From contig JAUXAC010000023.1 of assembly GCA_030615035.1 (NCBI GenBank), positions 1 to 15,344 of the forward strand: a stretch of DNA of 15,344 bases, read 5' to 3'. This stretch comes from Dehalococcoidia bacterium (GTDB taxonomy: Bacteria > Chloroflexota > Dehalococcoidia > Dehalococcoidales > RBG-16-60-22). The translations under genes were made by a program, and so were the position numbers. Under the pieces are notes generated by a model. The model was given only the letters and a program-made list of their open reading frames with translations. It did not search any database and was not told where the DNA came from. This document shows, piece by piece, positions 1 through 6,355 of this stretch. Within the stretch, counting starts at the first letter, position 1, and every line of letters starts with the position of its first letter.

Positions 1-126
1 TGCTTGTTCCTCCGCTGATAAGACTGAGAATGCGCCCCTGGGGAAAGCTGATGTAACTTCAACGGGCATTAATTCTGCTGGGTCAGGGCTTTCAGTTATC
101 GCTTCGTGTATGATGGGACTAATCAT
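1..126 (-). CDS. Partial hypothetical protein, N-terminal 42 residues
   Basis: An open frame runs from an ATG at 126 (minus strand) off the left edge of the window, giving 42 residues that begin MISPIIHEAI and end SAEEQA. An AAGGAG ribosome site lies 7 bases before the start, overlapping the end of the upstream gene, whose stop is at 131-133. Spacing and strand place it as the third gene of the minus-strand operon. The visible part is acidic and proline-containing, with no membrane segment or recognised motif. The function is unknown. The start is well supported by the ribosome site; the rest of the gene is outside the window. Confidence 0.6.
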   Translation of the reverse strand, partial: MISPIIHEAITESPDPAELMPVEVTSAFPRGAFSVLSAEEQA

Positions 127-130
127 CCAC

Positions 131-475
131 TCACTCCTTCAAGTGCAAAAGCTCCTTTGTTTTTTGAATAAGCTCGGGTGATAAAACCTCTTGTGGCAAC
201 CCATGAGTGTGAGCGCAGCAGCCGTCGCCATCCTCGTAAACGATATGTGCGTATCTGCTATCTTCCCTTATCGCCCAAGCCATGAGCTTTTTCCCAACGG
301 CAGTGACGTGCATCGCAAGCTCGGAGTGGGGAACATTAAGGCTCTCTTCTTTGACTAAACTCCTCACGTTTATTGGGTATAAAGCTGCAGGGTATTTCTC
401 GCCGCGGATGGCGAATATCTGGTCGGCAAAAGTCATTCCAGCTAGCAAGCACTTGGTTTTACAGTCGCCTTCCAT
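131..475 (-). CDS. Hypothetical cysteine/histidine-containing small protein (114 aa)
   Basis: I place the start at the ATG at 475 because AAGGAGGTGG sits just upstream of it. A TTG at 520 would add 15 residues and overlap the preceding gene's stop, but has no comparable ribosome site. The 114-residue product starts MEGDCKTKCLLAGMTF and has a Cys-x3-Cys pair at the N-terminus and a CCAHTHG cluster near residue 85, so metal binding is possible but unproven. No membrane segment or signal peptide is visible. It is the second gene of a minus-strand operon, with 41 bases between the upstream stop and this start. I do not recognise the family. Confidence 0.7.
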   Translation of the reverse strand: MEGDCKTKCLLAGMTFADQIFAIRGEKYPAALYPINVRSLVKEESLNVPHSELAMHVTAVGKKLMAWAIREDSRYAHIVYEDGDGCCAHTHGLPQEVLSPELIQKTKELLHLKE

Positions 476-516
476 CTTCCCACCTCCTTTTTTGGCTCTT
501 ATCATAGCCCACCAAG

Positions 517-1200
517 TCAAAAACTGGGCGGGTTGCCCCGCTGGGCAATGGTTTCTCTCTCCCTCTTTCTTTTCTCAATGAATTGCCGTATCGAGTCCCT
601 TACCTGCTCGCAGGTCTCGCACTCCTCCTCGGGAATTGCCCACAGCCGGCCAAGAAACTCCTCGGTAACGGCGCTTGCCCTGGCCGCCGCCTGCTCCATG
701 GTCTCGACATCCTTTATGGCGGTGATGGCATGCCTCAAATCCCTCGACTGCTTCAGTGTCCAGTCGGCGAGTTCCTTCTCCGCCCCTTTGAGTTTGACAA
801 TCTCATCCGGGGCAAGGTCGATGCGCTCCATGATGTTAAGCTCATCCAGGGCAATGCGCACTCGCCTGGTGACCTCGGAATCCTTGACGCCCTTATCCCG
901 GGCAAACCTTATTCCCTCGGAAAGGGCTGATGAGGTGACAGAGAGATGGTCGCGGCTGCAGGGAATGCACGCCGTGCCTGCGGCAACCGGGCTGGCTGCT
1001 GCCACAGTCTGCTCTAAAGGCGGCTCCTGGGTAGCAACGGCCATCTTCCCCTCGGAAGGGGGTTTATTTTGGCTCTGGTGCTCAGCCAAGCCAGTCGCAA
1101 AGTCCTGCAGTGCCTTGGCGTCATCCCGCGGCGGGACCAATATCCGCTCGAAAGGGATGCGGTTAATCAGAGACCCGATTACTGGCCACCAGTTAAACAT
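517..1200 (-). CDS. Conserved-type hypothetical protein with two CxxC motifs (CIPC family-like, 227 aa)
   Basis: This is the first gene of the minus-strand operon. An N-terminal segment (MFNWWPVIGSLINRIPFERI) is followed by a low-complexity linker, then a mostly alpha-helical region. The helical part opens with a C78-I-P-C81 motif and a histidine at residue 85, and a second CETC motif lies at 194-197, so zinc or other metal binding is plausible. The pattern of CIPC, a helix with SEGIRFARDKGV, then ALDELN and ERIDLAPDEI resembles an uncharacterised family I associate with metagenomic phage and plasmid contigs; this is recognition by memory, not a search. There is no clear ribosome site before the ATG, which matches the near-leaderless promoter just upstream. 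The long plus-strand frame covering the same bases is serine-rich and looks like a shadow. Confidence 0.75.
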   Translation of the reverse strand: MFNWWPVIGSLINRIPFERILVPPRDDAKALQDFATGLAEHQSQNKPPSEGKMAVATQEPPLEQTVAAASPVAAGTACIPCSRDHLSVTSSALSEGIRFARDKGVKDSEVTRRVRIALDELNIMERIDLAPDEIVKLKGAEKELADWTLKQSRDLRHAITAIKDVETMEQAAARASAVTEEFLGRLWAIPEEECETCEQVRDSIRQFIEKRKRERETIAQRGNPPSF

Positions 1201-1209
1201 CCTAGTTTT

Positions 1210-1238
1210 ATCCTAAACCCCCGACTTTGTTTTGTCAA
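1210..1238 (-). promoter_or_regulatory. Minus-strand sigma70-type promoter, near-leaderless
   Basis: Read on the minus strand, a perfect TTGACA -35 box (1238 to 1233) is followed by a 17-base spacer and a TAGGAT -10 box (1215 to 1210). The predicted start of transcription, about 7 bases further on, falls near 1203, only two or three bases before the ATG at 1200. The transcript of the 227-residue gene would then be leaderless or almost so, which fits the absence of a Shine-Dalgarno site there. Confidence 0.6.
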
Positions 1239-1253
1239 TAAGAGCGAAGGAGG

Positions 1254-1282
1254 TTGACAGTTGTTGGCAGAAGCGTTAAAAT
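1254..1282 (+). promoter_or_regulatory. Plus-strand sigma70-type promoter
   Basis: A perfect TTGACA -35 box (1254-1259), a 17-base spacer and a TAAAAT -10 box (1277-1282) precede the 502-residue gene. Transcription would begin near 1289, giving a short leader of about 16 bases that contains the ribosome site AAAGGAGGTG (1291-1300). The promoter is back to back with the minus-strand promoter, with 15 bases between the two -35 boxes. Confidence 0.65.
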
Positions 1283-1294
1283 TGTTGGCAAAAG
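1259..1294 (+). repeat. Operator-like 15-base direct repeat flanking the -10 box
   Basis: TTGTTGGCA occurs exactly at 1261-1269 and 1282-1290. Extended to 15 bases (1259-1273 and 1280-1294) the copies match at 13 positions in the pattern AnTTGTTGGCAnAAG. The 21-base spacing is two turns of B-DNA, so both copies face the same side of the helix, and they bracket the -10 box of the plus-strand promoter. This arrangement is typical of a repressor or activator operator pair. The binding protein is not known; the winged-helix protein encoded immediately downstream is one candidate. Confidence 0.45.
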
Positions 1295-1304
1295 GAGGTG
1301 GCTT

Positions 1305-2813
1305 ATGGCGACGAAGGAAAAAATACTGGAAATTCTGGTTGGTGAAACCGGGTCGGTCAATCAAGCCATGCTCTCCGAGAAGCTGGGCGAGCCCATCAGC
1401 AGCTTCACCACCCAGCTGGGGAGAATGGTGCAGCAGGGACTGCTTGAGAAGAACGAGCAGAAGGAGTACACCGTCACCGAAGAGGGGCGGTCCAGCGCTT
1501 TAAGAGCGGCCGAGGCGGCCAAGCTAGCCGGGTTCATCCCACCGGATGAGACTTTGATACCGACGGAGGAATCCCTCAAAACCACCGAGTACCAGCAGTT
1601 CATCGAAATGGGCCGAATAACCGGTGTGGTGCCGATGGCCCTTATTGCCCAGGTTGCCAACCACATCTGGCGTGGCGGTGACTTCCGTGACTTGACCTGG
1701 GTGTGGAAGGGCTTGACGGAGATGGGAATAAGGCCAGACCTTGCCCAGAGGTGGTTCCACTCCTGGCGTTCAGCCCTGCACCAAGCGGTTCCCGCAGAGT
1801 TGGCAAACGTGGTTGGTCTGCCCCAGACGACAGCGGAGAAAGCCACCGCCAAAGGGGAGGCAGCCGGCAAAGGCAAGAGAGACTACATCCTCGGCCCCAA
1901 TGACGCCCCGCTTTATGTTGGCGAGGGTCTGGGAGATATGGACTATGAAGATGCGGTCAGGCTATCGACAGTCAGAGCAGCCGCCCTGGCTCGTGGCGTG
2001 CCCCAGGGACAACTTGGGCAGCCGGCAACTCCCGGCACCATGGCCGATGAGGTAATCAAAATAATTAATGCCTTCAAGGAGACTATGGGGCCGCAGACGA
2101 AGGGAAAGTCCTACATCGTCAAGCCTGGGGAAGAAGGCTATGTGGTGGAGGAGGTTGAAGAGGGAAAGCCAACTTTGATTGCCACGCCGGGCAAAGGCAA
2201 CACTAATCCCTCGCCCAGCTTCCTGATTGACAGTCAAGGAAATGTCCAAGAGATAGCTCCTGGGCACCCCGTGGTTATTAAGCAGGCGGCTCCGCCATCA
2301 TCCCCGCCCGCTAAAACCTATATCGTCAGGCAAACGGCTGAAGGGATGGTTGCTGAGGAGTTTGATGTTGGCAAGCCAATCATAATAAATGCGCCTTTGC
2401 CTTCACCTGGCTCCAATCTGCCACCTATGCTGCCGTTTCCAGTCATTGGTGACGATGGCCAGCCGGTCTACGATAAGGACGGCAAGCCTGTCTATGCCAA
2501 CATAGAGCCAATGATGAAGTGGATGGGGTTTCAGAGCGATCAGCGGAGGGCTGAGGAGCGCCATCAAGCCCTTATGGCTACGGCCAAGACATTTAGGGAA
2601 CACGTTGGCGATTTGGCAATGGGCATGAAGGCGGCGGCAGAAGAGAAAAAGCTAGGGAGCAAACCACCTGCACCCCCACAGGCACAGACATTTGAATGCG
2701 TTGACTGCCATACCACGATTAGTCTACCTGCAGGATGGGCAGGTGAGAATGTTAAATGTCCAGTCCCGAGTTGCGGTCGGGAGTACACCAAAGAGGAGCT
2801 GCTGGGGACATGA
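1305..2813 (+). CDS. Winged-helix-like and zinc-ribbon hypothetical protein (502 aa)
   Basis: The start at 1305 (MATKEKILEILV) is chosen for its AAAGGAGGTG ribosome site; a GTG/TTG-type extension to 1254 would run through the promoter. Residues 1-70 look like a winged helix-turn-helix: short helices, then QAMLSEKLGEPISSFTTQLGRMVQQGLLEK and a beta wing ending in EEG. A helical middle part follows. From residue 269 comes a proline-rich region holding two copies of a YIV...EG.V.EE...GKP module (about 269-296 and 338-365, period 69 residues). The C-terminus carries a zinc ribbon, C465-x2-C468 and C485-x4-C490. The stop overlaps the next gene as ATGA. Possible roles are transcriptional regulator or DNA-associated structural protein; the length and proline-rich repeats are unusual for a simple repressor. 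Function is not established. Confidence 0.7.
   Translation: MATKEKILEILVGETGSVNQAMLSEKLGEPISSFTTQLGRMVQQGLLEKNEQKEYTVTEEGRSSALRAAEAAKLAGFIPPDETLIPTEESLKTTEYQQFIEMGRITGVVPMALIAQVANHIWRGGDFRDLTWVWKGLTEMGIRPDLAQRWFHSWRSALHQAVPAELANVVGLPQTTAEKATAKGEAAGKGKRDYILGPNDAPLYVGEGLGDMDYEDAVRLSTVRAAALARGVPQGQLGQPATPGTMADEVIKIINAFKETMGPQTKGKSYIVKPGEEGYVVEEVEEGKPTLIATPGKGNTNPSPSFLIDSQGNVQEIAPGHPVVIKQAAPPSSPPAKTYIVRQTAEGMVAEEFDVGKPIIINAPLPSPGSNLPPMLPFPVIGDDGQPVYDKDGKPVYANIEPMMKWMGFQSDQRRAEERHQALMATAKTFREHVGDLAMGMKAAAEEKKLGSKPPAPPQAQTFECVDCHTTISLPAGWAGENVKCPVPSCGREYTKEELLGT
2109..2402 (+). repeat. Two in-frame copies of a 69-residue-period module
   Basis: Within the winged-helix/zinc-ribbon protein, a module reading [ST]YIV[KR]...EG.V.EE...GKP..I..P starts at 2109 and again at 2316, 207 bases apart. 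The intervening stretch is rich in proline and glycine. This looks like an internal duplication of a small beta element and is recognisable only at protein level. Confidence 0.5.
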
Positions 2814-3142
2814 GCTTTATGGCACGCACCGCCAAGCACTTCCTGGCAATAAAGGCAGCACGCTTCTTCAGGCAGGAATTGGAGAAAGCGGGGCTGGATA
2901 ATCTCAAAATGCTGGCTGAGGCTGGCAGCAGCATCGTGGGCACTTATCTTGACTATTGCTCTGCTGAGGAAAAGGCGCAAATCAAGCGAGACCTCGGTAC
3001 TCTGCTGCAGATGGGGGTGACTCCTGACATGGTATTTCAGGAGTTGATTAGACAAATGCCAGAGCTGGCCCCCATAATTGAAGAAAAAGAGGGCTACAAA
3101 AAGTCTGAGGTGGATAAGTTCCTCTCGTTTCTCAAAGAATAA
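2810..3142 (+). CDS. Small helical hypothetical protein (110 aa)
   Basis: The start is the ATG at 2810 within the ATGA overlap with the preceding gene, indicating translational coupling; GAGGAG lies at 2793-2798. An upstream in-frame start at 2756 would lie deep inside the neighbour and is not preferred. The product starts MSFMARTAKHFLAIKAARFF and appears almost wholly alpha-helical, with a charged C-terminus (EKEGYKKSEVDKFLSFLKE) and no membrane segment. It is co-transcribed with the winged-helix/zinc-ribbon gene, and a strong terminator follows 40 bases later. The function is unknown; a helical partner of the upstream protein is a reasonable guess. Confidence 0.65.
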   Translation: MSFMARTAKHFLAIKAARFFRQELEKAGLDNLKMLAEAGSSIVGTYLDYCSAEEKAQIKRDLGTLLQMGVTPDMVFQELIRQMPELAPIIEEKEGYKKSEVDKFLSFLKE

Positions 3143-3182
3143 GACTTGCGTTCTGAAATAAAATAGCATAAGATTTAAGCGA

Positions 3183-3215
3183 AAAGGGGCTGACAAAGGT
3201 CAGCCCCTTTGTTTT
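3183..3215 (+). terminator. Intrinsic terminator, 12-bp perfect stem
   Basis: AAAGGGGCTGAC (3183-3194) pairs perfectly with GTCAGCCCCTTT (3199-3210) around an AAAG loop, followed by GTTTT. An A-run on the 5' side lets it work in both directions. It ends the unit beginning at 1305 and insulates it from the operon starting at 3250. The same stem recurs at 7091-7134. Confidence 0.85.
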
Positions 3216-3249
3216 AAGGAGGAAGGAAGCCAAGAAGGAGGGATAGATT

Positions 3250-3651
3250 ATGAACGGATTACTTGACCGACTGCAGCAGCAGCAAGTTGCTCCTAGGCTG
3301 GCTCTGGGCGTGCCTCAAGTGTTTCAGGAAGCATTTGGCATAGCTGCACTCCTCAACCCCAGGGCAACCATCGATGAGGTTGTCCCCACCAGCTTCAAGC
3401 CCGGTGACAGAATTGACTTGGCGGTATTCTACACGCCAAAAAACGATGAAGAGAGTCGGTGGCAGACAATGGTGGTCGTCAAAAAGAACGCGCAGGTGCT
3501 TGTCCAGGAGAGGACACACCACTACAGCATGGCGCCAGGGCAAATTAGTGCCGATTGCGACACCAAGATGACCATGCCCGATGAACCGGTTACCCTTGAT
3601 ATTGAGGTATGGGGTCACCCCGATTTCTTTACAACGGACACACCGTACTAA
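3250..3651 (+). CDS. Beta-sandwich hypothetical protein (133 aa)
   Basis: The start is set by AAGGAGGG at 3235-3242, 7 bases before the ATG. After about 35 helical, glutamine-rich residues (DRLQQQQVAPRLAL), residues 38-130 form a predicted beta-sandwich: ATIDEVVPTSFKPGDRIDLAVFY, then a strand-turn-strand series to MTMPDEPVTLDIEVWGHPD. The same layout (I.E.V.PSS...GD.VD, then [FM].MPD..VT) is visible in the first domain of the next gene, so the two likely share a fold of the CARDB or Ig-like type. No signal peptide is seen. It is the first gene of a five-gene operon, 12 bases before its neighbour. The likely role is structural or binding, but no specific function can be assigned. Confidence 0.65.
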   Translation: MNGLLDRLQQQQVAPRLALGVPQVFQEAFGIAALLNPRATIDEVVPTSFKPGDRIDLAVFYTPKNDEESRWQTMVVVKKNAQVLVQERTHHYSMAPGQISADCDTKMTMPDEPVTLDIEVWGHPDFFTTDTPY

Positions 3652-3663
3652 TAAGGAGAACCA

Positions 3664-5580
3664 ATGACTTGGGAACGTCTTGCTGTAGCTACTGTAAGTC
3701 CGTCCATTGGTCAGCTTAGCCCTATTGGTGTTGCCAGAGGAGCCTACACCGAAATCACCGAGATAGTAGCCCCCAGCAGCGCCCGAGCTGGCGATTGGGT
3801 GGATGTAACCATCAAGATAAAAAACATCTCGACTGCTACCGTCGGGGTATGGACGCTTGGCCTTTACAACTCCGTGGAGCGGTTTGTTGATTTTGAGGAC
3901 TGGATTCCCGCCGGCTCAACCCGTGAATACATGGGCACATTTATCATGCCGGACAGGGATGTGACCATACACGCCTACACTTACTATCTGACTGAGGATG
4001 GCTATCGCTTCGATGATGAGGCGGAAAAGCGTGTCAGCCTAGCTGCTCCTCCTGAGGTCTACGCCGGGACGATAATTGGAATAGAACTCGAGCATGATGG
4101 GATTCAAGAAGGTCTTCCAGTTTATAACATCCCCCAGGGGCAAACAGCCCGGGTCCACGTCTGGGGGCGCAACGACATGGCCACCGTCCAGCGCTTGGGA
4201 ATCCACTGGATAGTCAGAGACCCCGACGGCGAAGTGGTGGAAGATTATGAAGACTGGTCAACTCTAGGTTACCGGCAGGGCGCAGACCATAAGTTCAGCG
4301 GTGGATACTTCAACTTGGCTAAAGAGGGTACCTACACCGTAAACATAGCCCTGTCCATGAACCCCGCTGACCCCGAGATTGTTGACGACTATTACGGGAC
4401 TCTATGCACCGTAGCTGCCGTGGCGCCGCCGCCGGAGGTGTGGGTCAAGCTGGCCACAAAAGCGATTACTTTAACCCCTGAAGTGGTGCCGCCGCCGGAA
4501 GTCTGGGAGAAGCTGGCCGAGAGACAGGTGACCATTACCCCTGAAGTGGTCGAGCTTGTCTGGGAAAAATTGGCCGAGAGACAGATCACGATAACCCCTG
4601 AAGTAGCGCTTATCTGGGAGAAGCTGGCCGAGAAACGAGTTACTATTACGCCTGAAGTGCTGGAGTGGCTTAAGCTAGCCAGCAAAACCATCACCGTCAC
4701 CCCCGAAGTCGAAATCCCCCCAGAGTATGTCCTGATTCAGGAGACCATTTATCCCTGGGCATATACGTTTGAGGGGGATGCCGAGGTCTGCACGTTCGAG
4801 TTTAAGCTCACCCCGGAGCAGATCCCCGTTTATCCCTGGCTTGGCCAGAGAATTGTTGACTCATTCGTCAGCGAGCTGGAGAAGGAGGGCTCCAGGCTGC
4901 TTGAGCTGAGGGTCTACGAGGATACCACACCTACATTTTGGACCAACTACCGCGTTGAGGTGACCGCCAGCGCTTCCCCGATAGTATGGACGCCGATTAT
5001 TATTGGTGTCCTAGCCATACTTTTCCTAGTTGCCATCATCTTTACCATCAGGGCGATTGATGAGGTCTTTTTCAAGCGCAAGGGACTCGATGAGGAAACC
5101 AAAAAGACGTTCGCCAGGGAGACCCTGATAGCGATGATACTCGACCTTGCCCCGGAGACGCCAGGGGAGACGCTGGAAGGAATGGCAGACCAGGAGCTGC
5201 GAGACCTCTTAAATGAGATACTGGTCAAGGTGGCGCCACCGATATCCCCCTGGGCAATAGCGGCTCTAGTCGGCGGCTTGGGTGTTCTGGGGGTTGGCGC
5301 CGCATTTGCCCTGAGCGCGGCTAAACCCGGGGGAACAAGCTTAAAGGAAAGAGGAGGGCACCACTCAAGCACCCCGACTTGGCCACGAAGCACCATTCCT
5401 GAACCCTACCAAACGATGGTCCGTAGAGAGCTGCGGAAGATACCGACCTGGAAAATCCAAGAGGCTTACGGCAAGTTGAAAGCTGGAGAGGCAACCGGCA
5501 TCGAGCTGGTGGAGCGCAACAGGGCTTATGCCCTCAGTGCCATAGAGGAGATTTTATGGGAGAGGGGCAAGCTTCGATGA
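3664..5580 (+). CDS. Large membrane-anchored beta-sandwich and tandem-repeat protein (638 aa)
   Basis: The ATG at 3664 has AAGGAG 5 bases upstream. In order: a CARDB/Ig-like beta domain (about 25-125); a second beta domain (about 135-255); five tandem W.KLA....T.TPEV repeats (about 259-349); a domain with the YPWAY motif (363-367) and an LTPEQIP segment (to about 437); a strong transmembrane helix (about 441-464, TPIIIGVLAILFLVAIIF); a charged, probably cytoplasmic part rich in acidic helices; a second hydrophobic glycine/alanine helix (about 530-549); and an arginine/lysine-rich tail. Such a layout suits a surface- or envelope-exposed fibre or adhesin with a membrane anchor. There is no N-terminal signal peptide, which is odd for an exported ectodomain. 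It is followed within 10 bases by the transglutaminase-like gene. The YPWAY-plus-membrane-helix part looks like a recurring family in environmental virus contigs, from memory only. Confidence 0.75.
   Translation: MTWERLAVATVSPSIGQLSPIGVARGAYTEITEIVAPSSARAGDWVDVTIKIKNISTATVGVWTLGLYNSVERFVDFEDWIPAGSTREYMGTFIMPDRDVTIHAYTYYLTEDGYRFDDEAEKRVSLAAPPEVYAGTIIGIELEHDGIQEGLPVYNIPQGQTARVHVWGRNDMATVQRLGIHWIVRDPDGEVVEDYEDWSTLGYRQGADHKFSGGYFNLAKEGTYTVNIALSMNPADPEIVDDYYGTLCTVAAVAPPPEVWVKLATKAITLTPEVVPPPEVWEKLAERQVTITPEVVELVWEKLAERQITITPEVALIWEKLAEKRVTITPEVLEWLKLASKTITVTPEVEIPPEYVLIQETIYPWAYTFEGDAEVCTFEFKLTPEQIPVYPWLGQRIVDSFVSELEKEGSRLLELRVYEDTTPTFWTNYRVEVTASASPIVWTPIIIGVLAILFLVAIIFTIRAIDEVFFKRKGLDEETKKTFARETLIAMILDLAPETPGETLEGMADQELRDLLNEILVKVAPPISPWAIAALVGGLGVLGVGAAFALSAAKPGGTSLKERGGHHSSTPTWPRSTIPEPYQTMVRRELRKIPTWKIQEAYGKLKAGEATGIELVERNRAYALSAIEEILWERGKLR
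4438..4710 (+). repeat. Five tandem W-K-L-A / T-P-E-V repeats
   Basis: Inside the 638-residue protein, the motif W.KLA....[IV]T[IL]TPEV occurs five times, with the tryptophan codons at 4441, 4504, 4561, 4615 and 4666. The period shrinks step by step from 21 to 19, 18 and 17 residues because the linker shortens. Central copies are nearly identical (EKLAERQ[VI]TITPEV). It looks like an extended beta stalk built by duplication. Confidence 0.85.
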
Positions 5581-5589
5581 GGGACCAGG

Positions 5590-6228
5590 ATGGCGGATAA
5601 GGAAGAGCTTGAGATAATCAAAGGAATCCTGCCGGTAGTCGGAATTGGCACCGTCATAGTTGTCGCTATTGCCTTCCTGGGGCGGGTTCTTACAGAGCGT
5701 AGAGCCTATGCTCAGGATGGCCAATACCTGGTTTCAGTCCGCTACCCCGGCCAATTAAATGACATACGTGAGTTTGTCCAGCCACATAATCCTGATGTAG
5801 TAGCTGTCTACTCTCAGTTCGGTCCTGATTACTGGACACTTTATGACTTCGTGTGCCGGAGTATAAATTACAGGCGAGATGTCGGCGAGTTCTGGCAGAC
5901 GCCCAGTGAGACACTGAAAGGTGCCGGCGATTGTGAGGATACCAGTATTTTGCTCACGTCTTTGATAAGGGCAGGTGGCATGCCTGCTTATACTATTCTC
6001 GGCTCACTTCAAGGTTATGGGCATGCGTGGTGTGAGGTTAACAGTCAGCTTCTGGAGACTACCTTTACCGAGGCTAGACCCGTGGCGAATCCGCGAGAAT
6101 ACATAGGTCTTGTTTCTTTTAATGACTGCGATGTTTGCGAGGCTTATCCTGGCGCCCTGGATGATATCTTTAAGCTCAGGCGAGATGAGGCCAAAAAGCT
6201 CAATTTGATAGCGGAGGCAGTTAGATGA
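5590..6228 (+). CDS. Membrane-anchored transglutaminase-like cysteine protein (212 aa)
   Basis: An N-terminal transmembrane helix (about 13-34, LPVVGIGTVIVVAIAFLG) is followed by a transglutaminase/papain-like core. The core shows GAGDCED with candidate nucleophile C115, then GHAWCEV with H145, then LLETT with E155 as the likely third residue. The usual downstream acid of this superfamily is Asp, so Glu would be a variation. Members hydrolyse or crosslink glutamine-containing peptides or act as cysteine proteases; which applies here cannot be read from sequence. The anchor and context suggest action at the cell envelope or on a virion membrane, perhaps on the repeat protein encoded just upstream. 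The stop overlaps the next gene by ATGA. The C-terminus (DDIFKLRRDEAKKLNLIAEAVR) is helical and charged. Confidence 0.8.
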   Translation: MADKEELEIIKGILPVVGIGTVIVVAIAFLGRVLTERRAYAQDGQYLVSVRYPGQLNDIREFVQPHNPDVVAVYSQFGPDYWTLYDFVCRSINYRRDVGEFWQTPSETLKGAGDCEDTSILLTSLIRAGGMPAYTILGSLQGYGHAWCEVNSQLLETTFTEARPVANPREYIGLVSFNDCDVCEAYPGALDDIFKLRRDEAKKLNLIAEAVR

Positions 6229-6353
6229 GAAGTTTTGACTGGGATAAGCCAGTACTGGGCAAGCTAACCGCTACTGATTTTGCTGAGGCAACTGCAGCAA
6301 TGATCTCTACGACAATAACGTTTACCTTACTACTGCTATTCGGAGGAAGGTAG
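6225..6353 (+). CDS. Small membrane peptide (42 aa)
   Basis: A short frame begins at an ATG overlapping the previous stop (ATGA) with GGAGG at 6213-6217, 7 bases upstream, and ends two bases before the next gene's ATG. The 42-residue product starts MRSFDWDKPVLGKLTATDF and has one C-terminal hydrophobic stretch (about 26-39, MISTTITFTLLLLF). Tight coupling on both sides and a good ribosome site argue for a real gene. It also carries the ribosome site of the following ribB-like gene (GGAGG, 6342-6346). Possible roles are a viral membrane peptide, holin-like protein or partner of the upstream membrane protein; none is demonstrated. Confidence 0.65.
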   Translation: MRSFDWDKPVLGKLTATDFAEATAAMISTTITFTLLLLFGGR

Positions 6354-6355
6354 AG

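Noticed and set aside
533..1216. Long plus-strand frame opposite the 227-residue minus-strand gene
   Set aside because: It is serine-rich and compositionally odd, lacks a ribosome site and covers the minus-strand promoter region. The minus-strand frame has coherent CxxC motifs and a promoter.
3146..3174. Possible promoter TTGCGT, 17 bases, TAAGAT
   Set aside because: It lies before the terminator at 3183-3215, so its transcript would be terminated before the 3250 operon, and both boxes are imperfect.
2564..3196. Long minus-strand frame across the end of the 502-residue gene and the 110-residue gene
   Set aside because: It spans the terminator, has no ribosome site, and both plus-strand genes are coupled by ATGA with good protein features.
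4392..5396. Minus-strand frames opposite the repeat protein
   Set aside because: The apparent repeats (TSGVIVTRFSASF-like) are just the reverse complement of the plus-strand tandem repeat.
5577..5600. Seven-residue frame MRDQDGG overlapping the end of the 638-residue gene
   Set aside because: It is out of frame with both neighbours and most likely a chance ATGA; at most it aids coupling to the gene at 5590.
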